A DNA stretch of 64,000 bases from Oscheius dolichura (GCA_932521035.1 OW051493.1:6076001-6140000); one strand, 5' to 3'; counted from the stretch's first letter, positions 1-12,992 are shown. The notes: a model not told the origin generated them from the sequence alone. Program-made: numbers and translations.

Positions 1-5
1 ACCCT

Positions 6-3000
6 ATGCTGTGGCTCCCCCTTTTACTTCTCCTAACTTCTAATGTTACTTCTTATAAAATAGCCGTCCTCGTCTTCGGCGACAGCCAGTTCCACGACGC
101 CGTCCACGCCGTCAAGGTTCGTCCGCTCCCGAGTCCCTTCTCGAGATTTAGAATGCCTATCTCGAGGTGTTTGGCACTCTGTCCTACTCGATCGGAAACT
201 ATACCATCGAGCCGGAGTTTATCGATGGAGGAACACTTGGATACAAGAGGTATCCTCCCTCCTTTATCCAACAAATTAACAGGATAACGAATCGCCTCTA
301 CCTCACGGGGGAGATTGTTTGTGAACGGGTGCTGAACGGCTCCTTGGCTACAGTAATCTACGCCACCTCGATACACAGGTACCCCTTTCTCTTTCCAATT
401 AAATGAGATCTGATCCAGAGAGACCCGTCCGCAGTACCTGTCCCTCGTCTCCTCCGCCGTCTATGCGCTGTCCTTCTACAAATTGCCAGCCATCGGGGTA
501 ATGGTCCGCGACGCCGAGTTCTCGAAGAAGAAGGTGTATCCGTCGTTTGTCCGACCGACGCCGGCCTATTCGGACGAGGCATACGTGTTCACCAAGTTGT
601 TGGACTGGTTCAACTATCGCCAGGTGAACACCGCCGCGAGACGGGCGGTCACTTGTTCCAGGTCGTTGTTTTGAGTGTGAAAGGAGATGCCAACGGCGAT
701 CAGTTTGTCAGTTCTTTCGAGGAGAAGCGAAGGAGAAATAAAATCCATGTTTGTGTGGTCTACTCGAGAAAAACATCCTGTCTAGGTTCAAAGATACATC
801 GAACTGGAGATACTGGACGGGCTGAACTACACCCTGATGGAGGAGTTCGAGGAGGTCACCTCCAATATCATCGTCCTCTTTGCCACGTAGAAGGCATTCT
901 CTTTATTAATAATCAATACATAGAAAGAACGATGCCGAAAAGATCTTCAGCGCAGCGGCTGAGCTGACGGGCAGGGGGAAGGTGTGGATTGTGAGCGAAG
1001 AGGCCAGCAAAGCGGGCAACGTACCCGACGGTATAGCTCTTCCCTTTTTTAGTCAGTTTCTTCTCTAGGAGTGATAGCAGCGAGGCTCTCCCAATCACCG
1101 TTGTCGGCTCTTCGGGATTCTTTTTCTGTCGTCCGTTATGGTCTAAAATTTCTCGAGACCCTGGGCGAGCCCCTCCAGCCCCCGCAGACCTGTAACCGGG
1201 CCGGTATCCATACTTCCTGGATAGATCGACACGCTCCCGAATTCCTACGGTAACGATTTGCAGACAGAAGAAAGTATTGGCAGGTCGATTTGTGCGGTGT
1301 CAACAGCCAAGATAGAGTTTAACAACAGGTGTGAGAGGATAAGTGTGGACTACGAGATCATCAACATGTTCGAAGGACCGCGAGAAGTCGGAACATTGGT
1401 TTTTTGTACCCCCGAAGAGGCACAGTTCATTTAGCATGGCAATGTATTCCGATTGAACGAGGCCGCGATGAGATGGCCGGGAGGAGCAGGCAAGCCACTG
1501 GAGATCTCGCTCCCGAAACATTTGAGGACAGTAACCACACACGTAAGAAGGATATATGAGCCCTCTGGAGAGGTTGTAGGACCCTCCCTTTGTGTACTCC
1601 ACTCCGATTATCCGACTGGACGAGTGCCGCAACCTGGGAAAGGTATCCGTCAATCTGGGAGGCAAATCCAACGAACTTGTGGTAGGTGCCGCCTCTAGAA
1701 ATAGAAGTTGCCATTTTAGCCGGGGCCGTGGTACCCGTGTCCGAAGTACAGGCCAAACATGACCGAGTTCTTTTGTTGTGCAGGCTATGCCATCGACCTG
1801 TTGTCGAATATCTCGATCCCCGAACCGAACAGCAGCATCGACACGAGTTTCTCCTTCTCCCTTCACCTCAACGACAGCTACGGGAGTGTCCTCCTCTCGG
1901 ACGATGATGTTTGTGTCTATTACAACTCAGACAATTAGAGAATAGGCCGGTTACTACCTGACAGGGGCTCTGGGAGAACTGGACAGCGACCTCTCAGACC
2001 TCGCCATAGGAGGGATGAGCATCAACCCGGAAAGGGAGAGATACATCGACTTCTCCGAGCCATGGCTTTACCACGGGATACGTATACTCGAGAAATCCGT
2101 ATGTACTCCTCGAATTAAACCCTATATATCCCCCCAGATCCCCCGCGACTCCCCCATGCAATCCTTCCTCCAGCCGTTGAAGTCCTCCCTCTGGTCGGCC
2201 CTTCTCGTTTCCGTTGTTGCCGTCGGCCTGGCCATTTTCCTCTTGGACATGAAGTCTCCGTTCGACAGATTCTACAGCGTATTTCTATCATTTTTAGAGA
2301 GAATGCGAACTGATTTATAGTTGGATCGGGATCGGATGGCAAACGACGACCCCTTCCTGGAAGAATTCGAGGACGAGAGAGTATCGTTCGGAGAGGCGAT
2401 GTGGTTCGTCTGGGGAGTTCTCCTCAATAGTGGAGTCTCTGAAAGTGGGCACCTTTACTTCTTTTCCATTATCAACCACCTCTTCAGAGACACCTCGCAG
2501 TTGTTCGGCTCGTGTTCTGGGCATCGTCTGGTGTGGCTTTACCATGATTGTGGGTTTTCTTAGTTACCGTACTGATGTAAAACGGGAGTGAATTTCAGAT
2601 GGTGGCTTCGTACACGGCTAATCTTGCCGCTTTCCTCGTTCTGGATCAGCCAGAGAAGGGACTGACAGGAGTCACCGATCCCAGAGTTAGTGGAGAACTG
2701 TTCCGGTAGATAAGTTCCTTCAGTTGAGGAATCCATCTGCCAACTTCTCATTTGGAACAGTACTCAACTCCAATGTCTACCAATATTTCAAGCGACACGT
2801 GGAGTTGTCAACCATGTTCAGAAAGATGGAGGCCCACAACGTGAGGAGGGTGGACGACGCCATCAGGGCGCTGAAGAATGGGTTTGAGGCGGCCTGGAGG
2901 GAGGAAGTACGCTCTTTAGATCTCTGGATGCCTTTATCTTTGACTCAACTCGACTGGACTTCGAAGCAGCTAGACATTGCGAGCTGAGAACCAGGTGGGG

Positions 3001-3993
3001 AGGATATCAGAGATAAACAGTCAAAGTCCAGGGGAGCTCTTTTTGGGAGGAGTGCCTACGGGATCGGATTACAGAAGAACTCTCCGTGGACTCCTCACAT
3101 CACCGCTGCCATCCTTCGAATGTCCGAAAGTGGGTGTCTCCTCCGTATCAAACGGTCTCTTTCCAGGTGGCGTGATGGAAGCCCTCGACGCCAAGTGGAT
3201 ATCTTCGGTCTCTCAACCCTGCGCCATGGATGTCCACAAGTCGCCAGCCCGTCTGGGACTCTGGAATATGAAGGTGAGCAGGGAAGATCGAGATATCCAA
3301 CGGTTCAGGATGTGTTCATTCTTATAACGGGAGGAGTGGCCGTCGGGGCCATCTTCAGTGTCATCGAAGTGGTCTACGGGAGGAGGAAGGCCAGCGACGG
3401 GTGACTGTCTTCCCTGTCTGTCTACTTATTTGTTTTTCAGAAGAAAGAGAGCTTTGGCATTCCGCTATACAACCAAGTGGCGGAGGATATGTGGCACACA
3501 GTCACACCTCAAGAAGAGCTATAACCTCTCCAAACCGGTGGCTCGGCGAGGATTCGCGGGATTGGAGAATATCACCCTTCGCGTAGGGGACAGCCTTTAT
3601 AAAGGCTCCAAATTTTCAGGAATACCGGTTGAAGACGAGGGTTAAGACCCGCGATGATCACTGTGAGAAGCTCAGTCTCCACGAGCCGTTCCGCCCGGAC
3701 CTCAACTTCAACCGAGAGCCCGTCATGTTGTTCTGTAGCCGTTGTCGGGTAGGTGTGCCCCTCGTCCGTATCACCTCTCCTCCATCCAGAATCTCATCGA
3801 GACGGATGTCCACCGGGAGTACGGTCTCTTCGCCTACACTTGGTGTATCCTCTTTGCCGTCCTCCTCCTCTGGCCCTGCTCTCCTCTCCCGTTCTTTCTC
3901 AATTTCTTTGCCGACTTCGTCCACGTCTGCCCTGTCTGCTCACACAAAATCGGACGGTTCCGACGGTGTAGGAGCACAAGATTCTATGTTTAG
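6..3993 (+). CDS. nmr-1: NMDA-type glutamate receptor subunit NR1 with C-terminal LITAF domain
   Basis: Obligate glycine-binding subunit of NMDA receptors, a ligand-gated cation channel of the plasma membrane. The ATG at 6 opens a signal peptide ([16 protein letters not shown]) that leads into the amino-terminal domain. The ligand-binding segment ([15 protein letters not shown]) is near 2015-2080. M1 follows at about 2185-2260, then the pore loop [13 protein letters not shown] with the NR1 pore asparagine, and M3 with [13 protein letters not shown] at about 2600-2645. The second ligand-binding lobe and M4 (about 3315-3375) complete the receptor. The C0-like tail (LAFRYTTKW) then runs on without a stop through a 37-nt intron (3583-3619) into CSRC, a hydrophobic stretch and [13 protein letters not shown], which form a LITAF zinc-binding membrane domain ending at TAG 3991-3993. 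Introns are about 35-50 nt. If the 3583-3619 intron is retained, the protein stops at 3643-3645 as a plain NR1. Identity as NR1 is firm; the fusion is inferred from frame and splice sites. Confidence 0.9.
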
Positions 3994-4274
3994 CTTTCTA
4001 AAACACGGGAAGATTACACGACTTTATCACAATTTTTACAACATTCATGGGGACTAAGATATGAGCACATTTAATTTTAACGTTGTTGTTTTTTATAGAA
4101 ACTGGCGTTTTTATAAAAAAAAAAAAGTAAAAGCGCTATTCGATTCTCCATCTAATTTTAGCTACTGGGTGTCATTTTCAACTTGAAATAATGTATAACA
4201 ACGGCGTACCGAAGCCTTTTGTAACGGGCGCACCCAAATACCAAAATTCCAGAACAAAAAGTGTTGCCGCCCTG

Positions 4275-4296
4275 GCGCGCGCCTTTGCGGTCCCTA
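4275..4296. repeat. terminus of an inverted-repeat element (GGGACCGC family)
   Basis: The stretch GCGCGCGCCTTTGCGGTCCC followed by TA is the reverse complement of the left end of the complete element at 38526-39066 (TA then GGGACCGCAAAGGCGCGC). It lies in the AT-rich gap between the converging nmr-1 and G-alpha genes. I could not find the opposite end, so this may be a truncated or diverged copy. Confidence 0.6.
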
Positions 4297-4388
4297 CATA
4301 TATGATATAAAAATACGAGAAAAGGATGTGATATATGTTACAGTATATGTAATACATAGGTGAGATTGGAGGTGGTAAGGGTAATATC

Positions 4389-5977
4389 TCATGGCTTTAC
4401 CCCGCAACACTCCATGTTCCTCTTGAATACGAGGTCGAGGCAACTGTTGAAGACGTGATCGACATTCTTAGTGTCACAGGCATTGGTCAGGTGGACGTAG
4501 TGGGGCTTGGCCTTGCGAATGTCGGACTTGATGAGCTTCTCGAATTTCTTCTGTATGAATTCAGTGGTCTGCTCGAATGTGGCTGGTCCTAAAGACAAGT
4601 CGTCTGTCGAATCAAGGGCACCCGTACCTTTGTAGTCCTCGAAGCATGTGTCAATATTTTGACGGGAGAGTTTGTCCCGGTAGATGTCGACCTTATTCAA
4701 GAACAGGATCAGAGCGGTGTCCTTTCCGAAACATCTGTTGTTGGCTATCTGCTTGAAGATACGCATCGTGTACTTGAGCTTGTTCTGAGCCAAAACAATT
4801 GCCTCCTTCTGGCCTGTCCCTACCTGCGGGGGCAACTGCACCGTCTGGCCCTTATCGTCCTTCTGGTAGCTGTCGTCGTCTGTCCTACAAATCTCCTCTA
4901 TACTTCCCTAGATCCCTGTTTACTTCATGTTATAGGAGGACAACTCGGCCACGAAGAGAATTCCCGAGACATTGTCGAAACAGTGGATCCATTTGCGTTG
5001 TTCAGTTCTCTGCCCCCCGACGTCAACCATTCTGGAATATACTCGGGGGTGGTGACGGCAAAGGGGAAAGAACACCAGCTGTCCGACCCAAGGCAAAAAC
5101 AAACTTCAGATTCTGTCCTCGGTAAGGAAATTGGATCTCGATAATACCAGTCGTAGCCACGCGAGAGCGGAGGATATCCATCATGGTGGGGATGTAGCCG
5201 TGGGCAGCGATACGGTCCAAGTTCTCGAGGAAGCTAAAGACTGTAAGAATGGGGCCATTGGCATACTATTGGGCCGAGTCGAGCAGTTCGATCTCGTCCT
5301 TCCTCTCGAGAGTCTTGTGATAAAACTCGGAGACACAAAGGCTGCGGATGACCTCGGCCATCTTCTCGGTCAGCTCCATATCCACGATGTTGTAGTTGGC
5401 GAGGTACCAGTTGGTCTGTGGCTGTAACACCCTGGTCATCTGTTTCCCTCCCGATTACCTCAATATCCTCGTCAAGTGTTATCCCCAGGTCCTGTCCTCC
5501 CGTTATAATTTGCTTCACGGCCTCCATCGTATTCGCGTGGATTAGGTAACGGTAGTTGACGTAGTCCGACTCGGTGAACCCGTTCAGATGGAGGATCTTC
5601 ATCTGTTTAAATATCGTACTCTTGCCTGAGCTATGACCTCCTGTAATGATCGGGTTCAAGAGGGGGCCTCATTAGCACCGGGCTACGGTAGCCATGCCCC
5701 CAGAAGAAGTCTAATCCGCCGATTACTCATCGACCGGCGTGTCTTTTCTTACATAAACTCACCGAGAAGTAGAACCTTGTGAAGTTTGTCGAACTCTTCC
5801 TTGTCCTTCCGGAGCTGGTTGTCGATCATGTAGCTCTTCCGGAACTGTTCCTTGCTAACCACGGCATAGGCATGTTCCCGGGTGTCAGTGCTAAATCTTT
5901 CGGTTAGAAAGACCCCTTGGGGAGACCCACCTGCAAGTGAGCAGTCTGTAAGTCAGGTAGGAGAGGGTGCCACTCAT
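4389..5977 (-). CDS. heterotrimeric G protein alpha subunit (copy A)
   Basis: Guanine-nucleotide-binding alpha subunit, acting below a seven-transmembrane receptor at the inner plasma membrane. The first exon starts at ATG 5975-5977 ([15 protein letters not shown]), followed by a short intron. Visible motifs: P-loop GGHSSGKST (variant of GAGESGKST), switch [10 protein letters not shown], switch [14 protein letters not shown] with the catalytic glutamine, NKVD for guanine, and NACD in place of TCAT. The C-terminus reads MECCGVKP, resembling the Gi class CG but one residue longer. Position 2 is serine, so the usual N-myristoylation glycine is missing; palmitoylation at the N-terminal cysteine is possible. 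Tandem with a second G-alpha gene on the same strand about 1.5 kb upstream, so the pair probably arose by duplication and diverged. The nearest C. elegans gpa gene cannot be assigned by eye. Confidence 0.9.
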
Positions 5978-7459
5978 CTTCTCTCCTAAAGAACCGAGTT
6001 ATTGAGGAAAGGAGAGGGAAGTACGAGGAATTGACCTGGGGAGGAGGACATGGCCGGGAAAGGGAGGAAGCGAGGGGAGAAAGCACCTGGAATTGTTGTG
6101 AGAGATCACTGTTGTCGAGCTACAGTGCACCCGGGGAATTATCACGGGATAGCTGGACTGGCTCGTGCTCACAGGGTACAAACAGCCGAGTTCCCCCCGA
6201 AAGGACAATGTCGAAAAGGGTCAATAGGTTTTCTCACAAAGGCTGCAGATCATCATCAACTGATTGGCGGCCTTCCCCCCAATTTCCTGTCTACATCATC
6301 ATACGCAGCAGAAAAAGGACGAGCTGACCTGAAATGTGTCGCCTTTCGCGAGCAAAGGGATACGGTATATAAGTTGGTAGGGGCGGCTATAAGAGGAGGT
6401 TGGAGGGGAGGAAGGCGCCTGATCAATGGAACTGACTACAATCGGCAGGCAAGGGGCCGGAGTGTAGTCCTTGTGGGGCTCGCTGGCAGGGGATTTGGCC
6501 GAGAAAAGAAAAGAATAGCATGACCTTTCTGCTTGGGGAGTACCCACGGTCTCTCTTCCTGTGACCTATCCCAACTATTCCAGATAATTCGAACTTGCCC
6601 GGCCGCTTCATAGCTACATTTGTTGACCTGTTCGATTCTTTATTCTCGTTTTTATTGGAATGCACAATATACGGAAAAGGCAAGTTAGAGGTTAGAGTTG
6701 ACCGTCGCTGATAGTACGAGAGACGGTGTTCAATAAGACGCTGTAAGAAGCAAATAGACTCAAGAAGCGCGTCGTCTAGGGGACTGCCGAAAAAGTGGCA
6801 TTCACAGGAGGAAGACTCTCTGAAGAAAGGCGGATCTCTGCCCAACCGGACTACTTGTTCCGCGTGGGCTGGGTGAGGGAGCATCAAAGGGCGAGAAGAA
6901 AGAGAAAGATAAGTGTTATGAGAGGAGAAGTTAATGAGAGGGCAGGGAATGTCAGCCAAGACGTCGTCTCTTGTTTTCCACTTGAAATTGCACAAAGTTG
7001 ATGTTGATGTGCTGCAGATCCCAAGAGAGACAGACAGCCCGGGACAGTACAGTAATATCCACTCTTCTCCTCTTATTCCGTTTAAACTTCTCGTCTGTCT
7101 CTCTCGGCTACAAACTACGACTTCTATGAGTCAGAAATGCATTTTATGGAAGGAAAAGGTGGAAATAGGGGAATGTGTCAGTGGCAGCCCCTTTTAATTG
7201 GCCATTTGTTTTGAGAACGACGAAGAAGAATGTTCAAAGAAGCGATGATAACCGCCTCCCATTATCTGAGGTTGGTTAGGTAACGGGATTACATAGTCAA
7301 CTGTGTACGAGGGGCCCAATAGAAGATATTTATGTGATATGCCTCGGATTTGTACAGTACTCGGAGGGAAACGGGGACAGGAGCTAGGATCTCCTCTGGT
7401 AGACGTACTCGTGCGTCGCACTGGAATTTTCGATATATCTTCTCGAACAGCCTCGTACC
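5978..7459. other. intergenic region between the two G-alpha genes
   Basis: Open frames here are short and overlap on both strands. None shows a recognisable domain, a convincing exon chain or a signal peptide. The part next to 5977 should hold the promoter of copy A. I see no repeat or RNA gene. Confidence 0.5.
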
Positions 7460-9040
7460 CTACATGAAGCCAACTTTTTCCATGTTCATTTTGAAGACGA
7501 CGTCCAGACAGCTCTCGAAGACCCGGTCAATGTTCCTCGTGTCGGTGGCATTCGTGAAATGGGTGTAGAGCTGCTTCTCCTGGATCACCTCGGCGCTGAC
7601 CAGTCGCTTGAAGCGGTCCTCGATGTACGTGGCACTCTCGTTGATCCCCTTGGGATCCCCTGGAAATGGGTAAATAGGAGTCTAGGGAGAGAACGTGCCT
7701 TTGTAGTCTTTGAAGCAGACGGAGATAGGGGTCCGACCCAGCTTCTCCTTGAAGATGTCGAACTTATTCAGGAAGAGGATCATGGCCGTCTTCTTCCCGA
7801 AACACCGATTGTTGGCCGTCCGTTTGAACAGTCGCATACTGTACTTCAGCTTGTTCTGAAACCTCGTCCCTCTCCCCGTCTACCAACCCAGGGCCACCTC
7901 ATATTTCTTTCTCCTCTCCATTTTCTCGTTCAAATTGACCGGCGGCCGCTCGACGATCTCGTCGCCGTCGTCTATCCTAAGAGAATGCCCTTTTCTCGTA
8001 AATTATAGCCTGTACTTCATATTGTACGCTGATATCTCCGCGATAAACAACACGCCCTGGACGTTGTCGAAGCAGTGTATCCACTTTCGCTGTTCACTCC
8101 GCTGTCCTCCCACGTCAACCATTCTAAGAATGACGTACAATACCAAAGGACACGTCTCGGGCATACCTCAAAATATATTCCTTGAAGGGAAATTCGATCT
8201 CGTTGATCCCGGTAGTGGGCACCCTCGACCGGAGAACGTCCATTTCAGTGGCGCGATACTCGGGGGCGGCTATCCTCTCCATGTCATTGAGGAAGCTGGG
8301 CAGTTTCTATGGATTGATTAGAAGTAAGACTCACTATTCGGCCGAGTCGAGGAGTTCGAATTCGTCTCTCCGGGCAAATGCCTTCTGGATGAAGTCGGAT
8401 TTCCAGAGGGAGCGGAGACATCTCGACAACTGGTACGTGACTTCGACCTCGTTGATCCGGACCTGCCTACTATAGACCTTGAAGAACTCGTAATCGCCCT
8501 GAAATATGGAGTCTAGCTGGGTGGCCCGGCTCACCGTGACGGAGCCTTCCGGCTTATATTCAAATTCCTCGGCTGCCCGGACTAATTGGACCATTGAGTC
8601 GACGAGGTTCGAGTGGATAAGATAGCGGTAATTGACATAATCCGACTCGCTGAAGCCATTCATGTGGATGATCCTGAATCACTTCCTCTCTTTTCCATCC
8701 ACACGGGCGACTGACCTCATCTGCTTAAAAATCGTAGACTTGCCACACTCCGGACCCCCGAGAAGCAGGATCTTCTGTGTCTTTTTCATCACGGCCCTGT
8801 CCTTCTCGATTCCCGTGTCTATCTCCTGATTCCGCTTGTTTAACTCAGCCGGATCGTACTGTGAGTGGAGTCTGTAATGATTTTCGTTAAAATAGACAAA
8901 CGATATCACCTATTGTGAAGCTGTGCTTGAACGTCGACTCCGGCAGCCCGTCCACAGATCAGGAAGCGAAGGGTCAGGGACGAGAACCCCGAGGCTTCCG
9001 CCTGCGACGTCGATGGCTGCTGGCTGTGGGGATGGGTCAT
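7460..9040 (-). CDS. heterotrimeric G protein alpha subunit (copy B)
   Basis: Second G-alpha subunit. The chosen start is ATG 9038-9040; a first exon beginning [16 protein letters not shown] joins in frame, across an intron of about 37 nt, to an exon with [19 protein letters not shown]. The P-loop is GGPECGKST and helical-domain residues [18 protein letters not shown] match copy A closely. The guanine-binding motif reads TNATDT and the C-terminus is MNMEKVGFM with TAG at 7460-7462. The C-terminus lacks the cysteine that pertussis toxin modifies in Gi proteins. The N-terminus is extended, histidine/glutamine/serine-rich, and lacks Gly2, so membrane attachment must differ from the textbook form if this start is right. 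An upstream alternative first exon cannot be excluded. Confidence 0.88.
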
Positions 9041-10868
9041 GGCCGACGGAGGGTGGGACAGTTCTAACTGCTGCTCTACCTGTAAACCATGAAGTCAATT
9101 CGATCTCCGAGAAGCCAAGAGCTCCGCGAGAAGAGGAGGACTGCGGTGCCCGATAACGTCACACTTTCCCACCCGGCCAGGATATGGCAGGAAATATCTC
9201 CCCCTCACAGTACGATAGTCCCTCACAACATTTTACAGATCTACGTCTCCTGAATTGAGAATGAGCAGCATGGTTGCCGGCAGCTGCTTCGGCAGCAACG
9301 ACAACGTCAATGGAAAGGGCCAGAGGTGTGTGCAAAGACTGCTGTTGAATAACTGAACATACCTTGGGGTCCTCGACTATGTAGGACTGCGATCGGGGTC
9401 GAAAGAGGCCGCGGAGGGGCATGGATCAAGCGGATGAACTGACACTGTGCCGTACTCGGAGGGGAAAAACAACAAGACGGACCTGGGAATGTGTCCTCGG
9501 CTACTTCGAGAAGGAAACGCCGTCAGGATGGGAATGGGAACGGGTGACGAGGACGCGGGAAGACGGGGCAAAAACAGACAACTACCAGGAGAAATGAAAT
9601 GTACTCTGAAGAAGTAATCGACAAATGACGCTGGCCGGTTGCAACGGGGCAAAGAAAAGACTGAGAAATGCAATGAGTGTGTGGTTTTAATATTATCCAA
9701 TTGGGCGCTGATGTAAGTGAGCGGCTGGAAATAGAACGAATCTCTTTGATGTCTTACTGTAGCGGGGGGATAGAGGACATCGGGGGATACATAAAGAGGT
9801 GAACAATGGACTCTTAAGGGAATAAAAACAAGTATTCGAGTGACTGGAGAAGTTCATTCCCGGAGGGGATTAGGGGGCAACTCATTGTCCTCGATTACGC
9901 AGAAGGTTATGGTGTTCTTGGCGGATAAAAAAACGTATCCGAGTCATGGGAGTACGGGGGACGGGGCGGCTAATTTCCCCATATTATAATGGAAATGACA
10001 CCCTCTTCCTCGCCGTAGAGGGGCAACTGGCCGAGATTAATGTTTTCTAGGGGGATGATTCAAAGATTTCTGTTCTTTGAGCACTGTATGTTCACACAGA
10101 CCATAATCTGGCCGGCTGCCTTTCTTCGAATTTCCACTCGACCGGGTTATAATGAGACTCTTCGAAGAATGTGCAATTATGAGATCTCTTGGAACCGGGA
10201 GCAATGAGACAGAAGAAGAGACGGCGAGGAAAGTGCAAGGAAAACGAAGGGAGACGGTGGAGACAATGGCGGCACACAATGGCGGCTGCCGTTGGCTGTG
10301 ACGTGATCAATTCCACAAATTACTGACGCCCGACGCAGGTGGCAGAACCATTGGCCCCGCAACGAGTTGCAGGGCAGGCAACTCTTTGCAGGGATGGTTG
10401 ATGGACGATCCTCTCCAACCTATTTGTCAGGTGGTAATGTGGAATCGGGAACAACGATGGCTTGAAAATCAACGAAAACCGGTAGGTAAGACCCTTGAAG
10501 GGTAGGGAGGACACTGCCGAGGCGAGGAAGATTCAAGAAGATCTTTGGGAATATCTCGAGAAGCCAGACAAGCAGTAAAGAGACAATTCACCCTCCTACT
10601 AATCTCTGATTGAAGCTCACTGTTTGAAACAAAACGAGAACTAGATGGCCCGTTCATATTTTCATAAAGAAACTCACAGTGATGTTCGTGGAAAGGCATA
10701 GACCCATAGGAAGGGTGTGAACAGCTGGAACTGATTACGGGTAAGCGCCATGACAACACGTGAAACAGGGGTTAATGGAGGATAAGCGAACTTCATTATG
10801 GGGAAGTAATCAGGTGTGGAGTTGGGCAAGGAGATCTTCGTTCTTCTGGCAGGCCTGAATTCGAGGGG
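9041..10868. other. long intergenic region
   Basis: About 1.8 kb upstream of G-alpha copy B and downstream of the CCDC93 gene. Open frames on the minus strand at 9159-9700 and 10037-10760 are low-complexity Ser/Pro-rich translations without domain motifs, and I find no exon chain. Likely 5' regulatory DNA of copy B. Confidence 0.45.
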
Positions 10869-12992
10869 TCAGAAGGAACGGAGGACGGCGGAAACCTCTT
10901 TAAACTCCTCGGATACCAGGTGAAACCGCGACTCGTTGTCTCGGAGTTGGGCCAATTCCATCGACAAGTCGTTCTTCCTCCTCTCCAGGTCGCCATTCCT
11001 CGATTTCAACTGAAGAGGAGTTCATAAAATAAAAGAATCTTACCTTCTCGTGCCCCGTTTCCACTCCTTTCAATATCTCGTGTAGACTGTGGACGAAGGC
11101 GTCCTGATTGGCCTCCTTGGCCACCCTAACAAGGAGACAAGTTATAATCGGGACGAGTACTCACTGGGGTAGGACCTCTTCTATTTTGTTGAGCACTCCG
11201 ATCTCCTTCTTCATAAAAGTGTGTACATCAATGAGGGTGTTGTGGAGGGTGATGTACTGCTTCGTCTGCCGGTGTTTGCTGGCCACTAAACCCTTTCTGT
11301 CCCTTTCGCCGAACACTACCTACTTTGATTGTACAACTCGATGAACCTTTGCTGGTATTGGGTCATCTCCAGCTGGGAGGGGATGCTGTCCAGCTGTCGT
11401 TGCAGGGCCGACACTTCTTGGGTGACCTGGAAGAATTACTGGAGGGGAAAGAGGGAGCAGTACCTCGGCCAATTCGCGTCTCTTCCCGGGCATCCTCGTC
11501 TCGATCTCGGCCACTTCCTCCTCCAATTCTTTTTCTGCTGCTGTCTGAACATGTTCTAATTCACCGGAGAAGGCGACTAATGACCTTGTTTTCATCGGAA
11601 AGTTCATTGAAATTTTGAAGTTGCTCGATCTCCTCCTCCCAGCCGGCCATCTCCGCTCGACACGATGTCTAGAAGGAATTAGTAGGAGACAGAAGAGGGA
11701 GGATTACTTTGAAAGACTTTTCCCGTTGGACAGCCTTCCCGTAGTCTTCTAGCAACTGTCGGACCTCTTCGATCTCACTGAATACGAGTTAACCTGGCCA
11801 AAGCCGAAAATAGCCTTACCTATCAGAGTACTTCGACAAGATATTCGCCTTCCTCGCCTCCTCCTCCCGTTTCTGCCTGCCCTCCTCGTCGTCCACCTCT
11901 CGTTCACTTTTTATCCTCTCCATGGCTTCTTTCATTGTTCTTGTCTTCCCTTGAACCTATAAATGGCATCAGTCACATCCCTCCTCATTTCCTACCATTT
12001 CTATCTTCCTTTTGAGTTCGGCCACCCCATCGACTGGCTCAGATGACTGTGTGACCACCGCGTCCAGCATATTCTTGAATCTCGTCTTGGAAACCCGATC
12101 TCGGAGGTTGGACTCCTCTAATGATTCTGTCAACTCATCCTCCTCGTAGTCTACAGCCGCCGCGGATCCTGTAGCACTGGGATCGAGTTTGTATTGATGG
12201 CATTAGAATATCCCACCTCGTGAATTCGGCAATGGTACAGGCGACATCCTGTTGAAGAGTCGGCGGCTTCGTGTTGGGTCCCCTTCTTCTGACTCTCTGA
12301 GGAGCGGTAGAGGCCACGAAGTCTTGGAATTTCTTATACGAGAGGTTTTCCTGCAGAATACAAGAAAGAATAAGTTGTATTGTGGGGGTACCTGTTTCTC
12401 CGAAGAGGGGCCCTCGACGACATAGTCACAGAAGGCGGTTATCTCGTCTCCGTGCTCTTTCTTCGTCTCGATGGCCTTCTTCACTAGCCACTGGAATGGA
12501 GGAGATCGTTAGCCAGGCTAGGCTAGAGACAGACCTGGATGACGGGGAAGATGTGTCGGAAGTCGAGGCCCTGGATCTGATGGGGCTCGAGTGGATGGGG
12601 GCACTGCAGCTGGCTCAGCACTGATACTATCTTCTCCGTTAGTGCTCTTAATAGAATCTCCTTTGATTACCCATGGAACATACATTTTCTGGCCAATGGT
12701 GGCCGACTCGGAGTAGAGAAGATTGACATCGACGCTAAAATTACAAATGGAGAGACACCACGTCATTCCGCCGACTATCTGGAAAGAATAAACATAAAAA
12801 CAACAAATAGAATACCTTATCGAAGGCCGAGAGACCCTTGATCCTCGCCCGGAAATACCCACTGGCCAGTAATACGTCGACGCAGTCCTGTAGTCGCTGG
12901 TACTGTTCCTCATCCTCCCGGATATCCACCTAAATCTCTTTCTATTCGAAACGCATCTGGCTTACCACTAAATTTGACGCATTCGAAGTCAT
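10869..12992 (-). CDS. CCDC93: CCDC93 homologue (CCC/Commander endosomal recycling complex)
   Basis: CCDC93 pairs with CCDC22 and the COMMD proteins in the Commander complex, which recycles membrane proteins from endosomes. The N-terminal calponin-homology-like half is well conserved: [53 protein letters not shown] and [21 protein letters not shown] Glu/Lys-rich coiled coil follows ([20 protein letters not shown] and on), as in family members. Start ATG 12990-12992 gives MTSNASNLV, spliced to [16 protein letters not shown]. The last exon ends [13 protein letters not shown] with TGA at 10869-10871. About ten introns of roughly 40 nt interrupt it. Transcribed divergently from the FAD synthase gene. 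Confidence 0.92.

Noticed and set aside
6031-7001. Several open frames of 80-190 codons on both strands between the G-alpha genes
   Set aside because: They overlap one another, have no signal peptide, domain or consistent splice chain.
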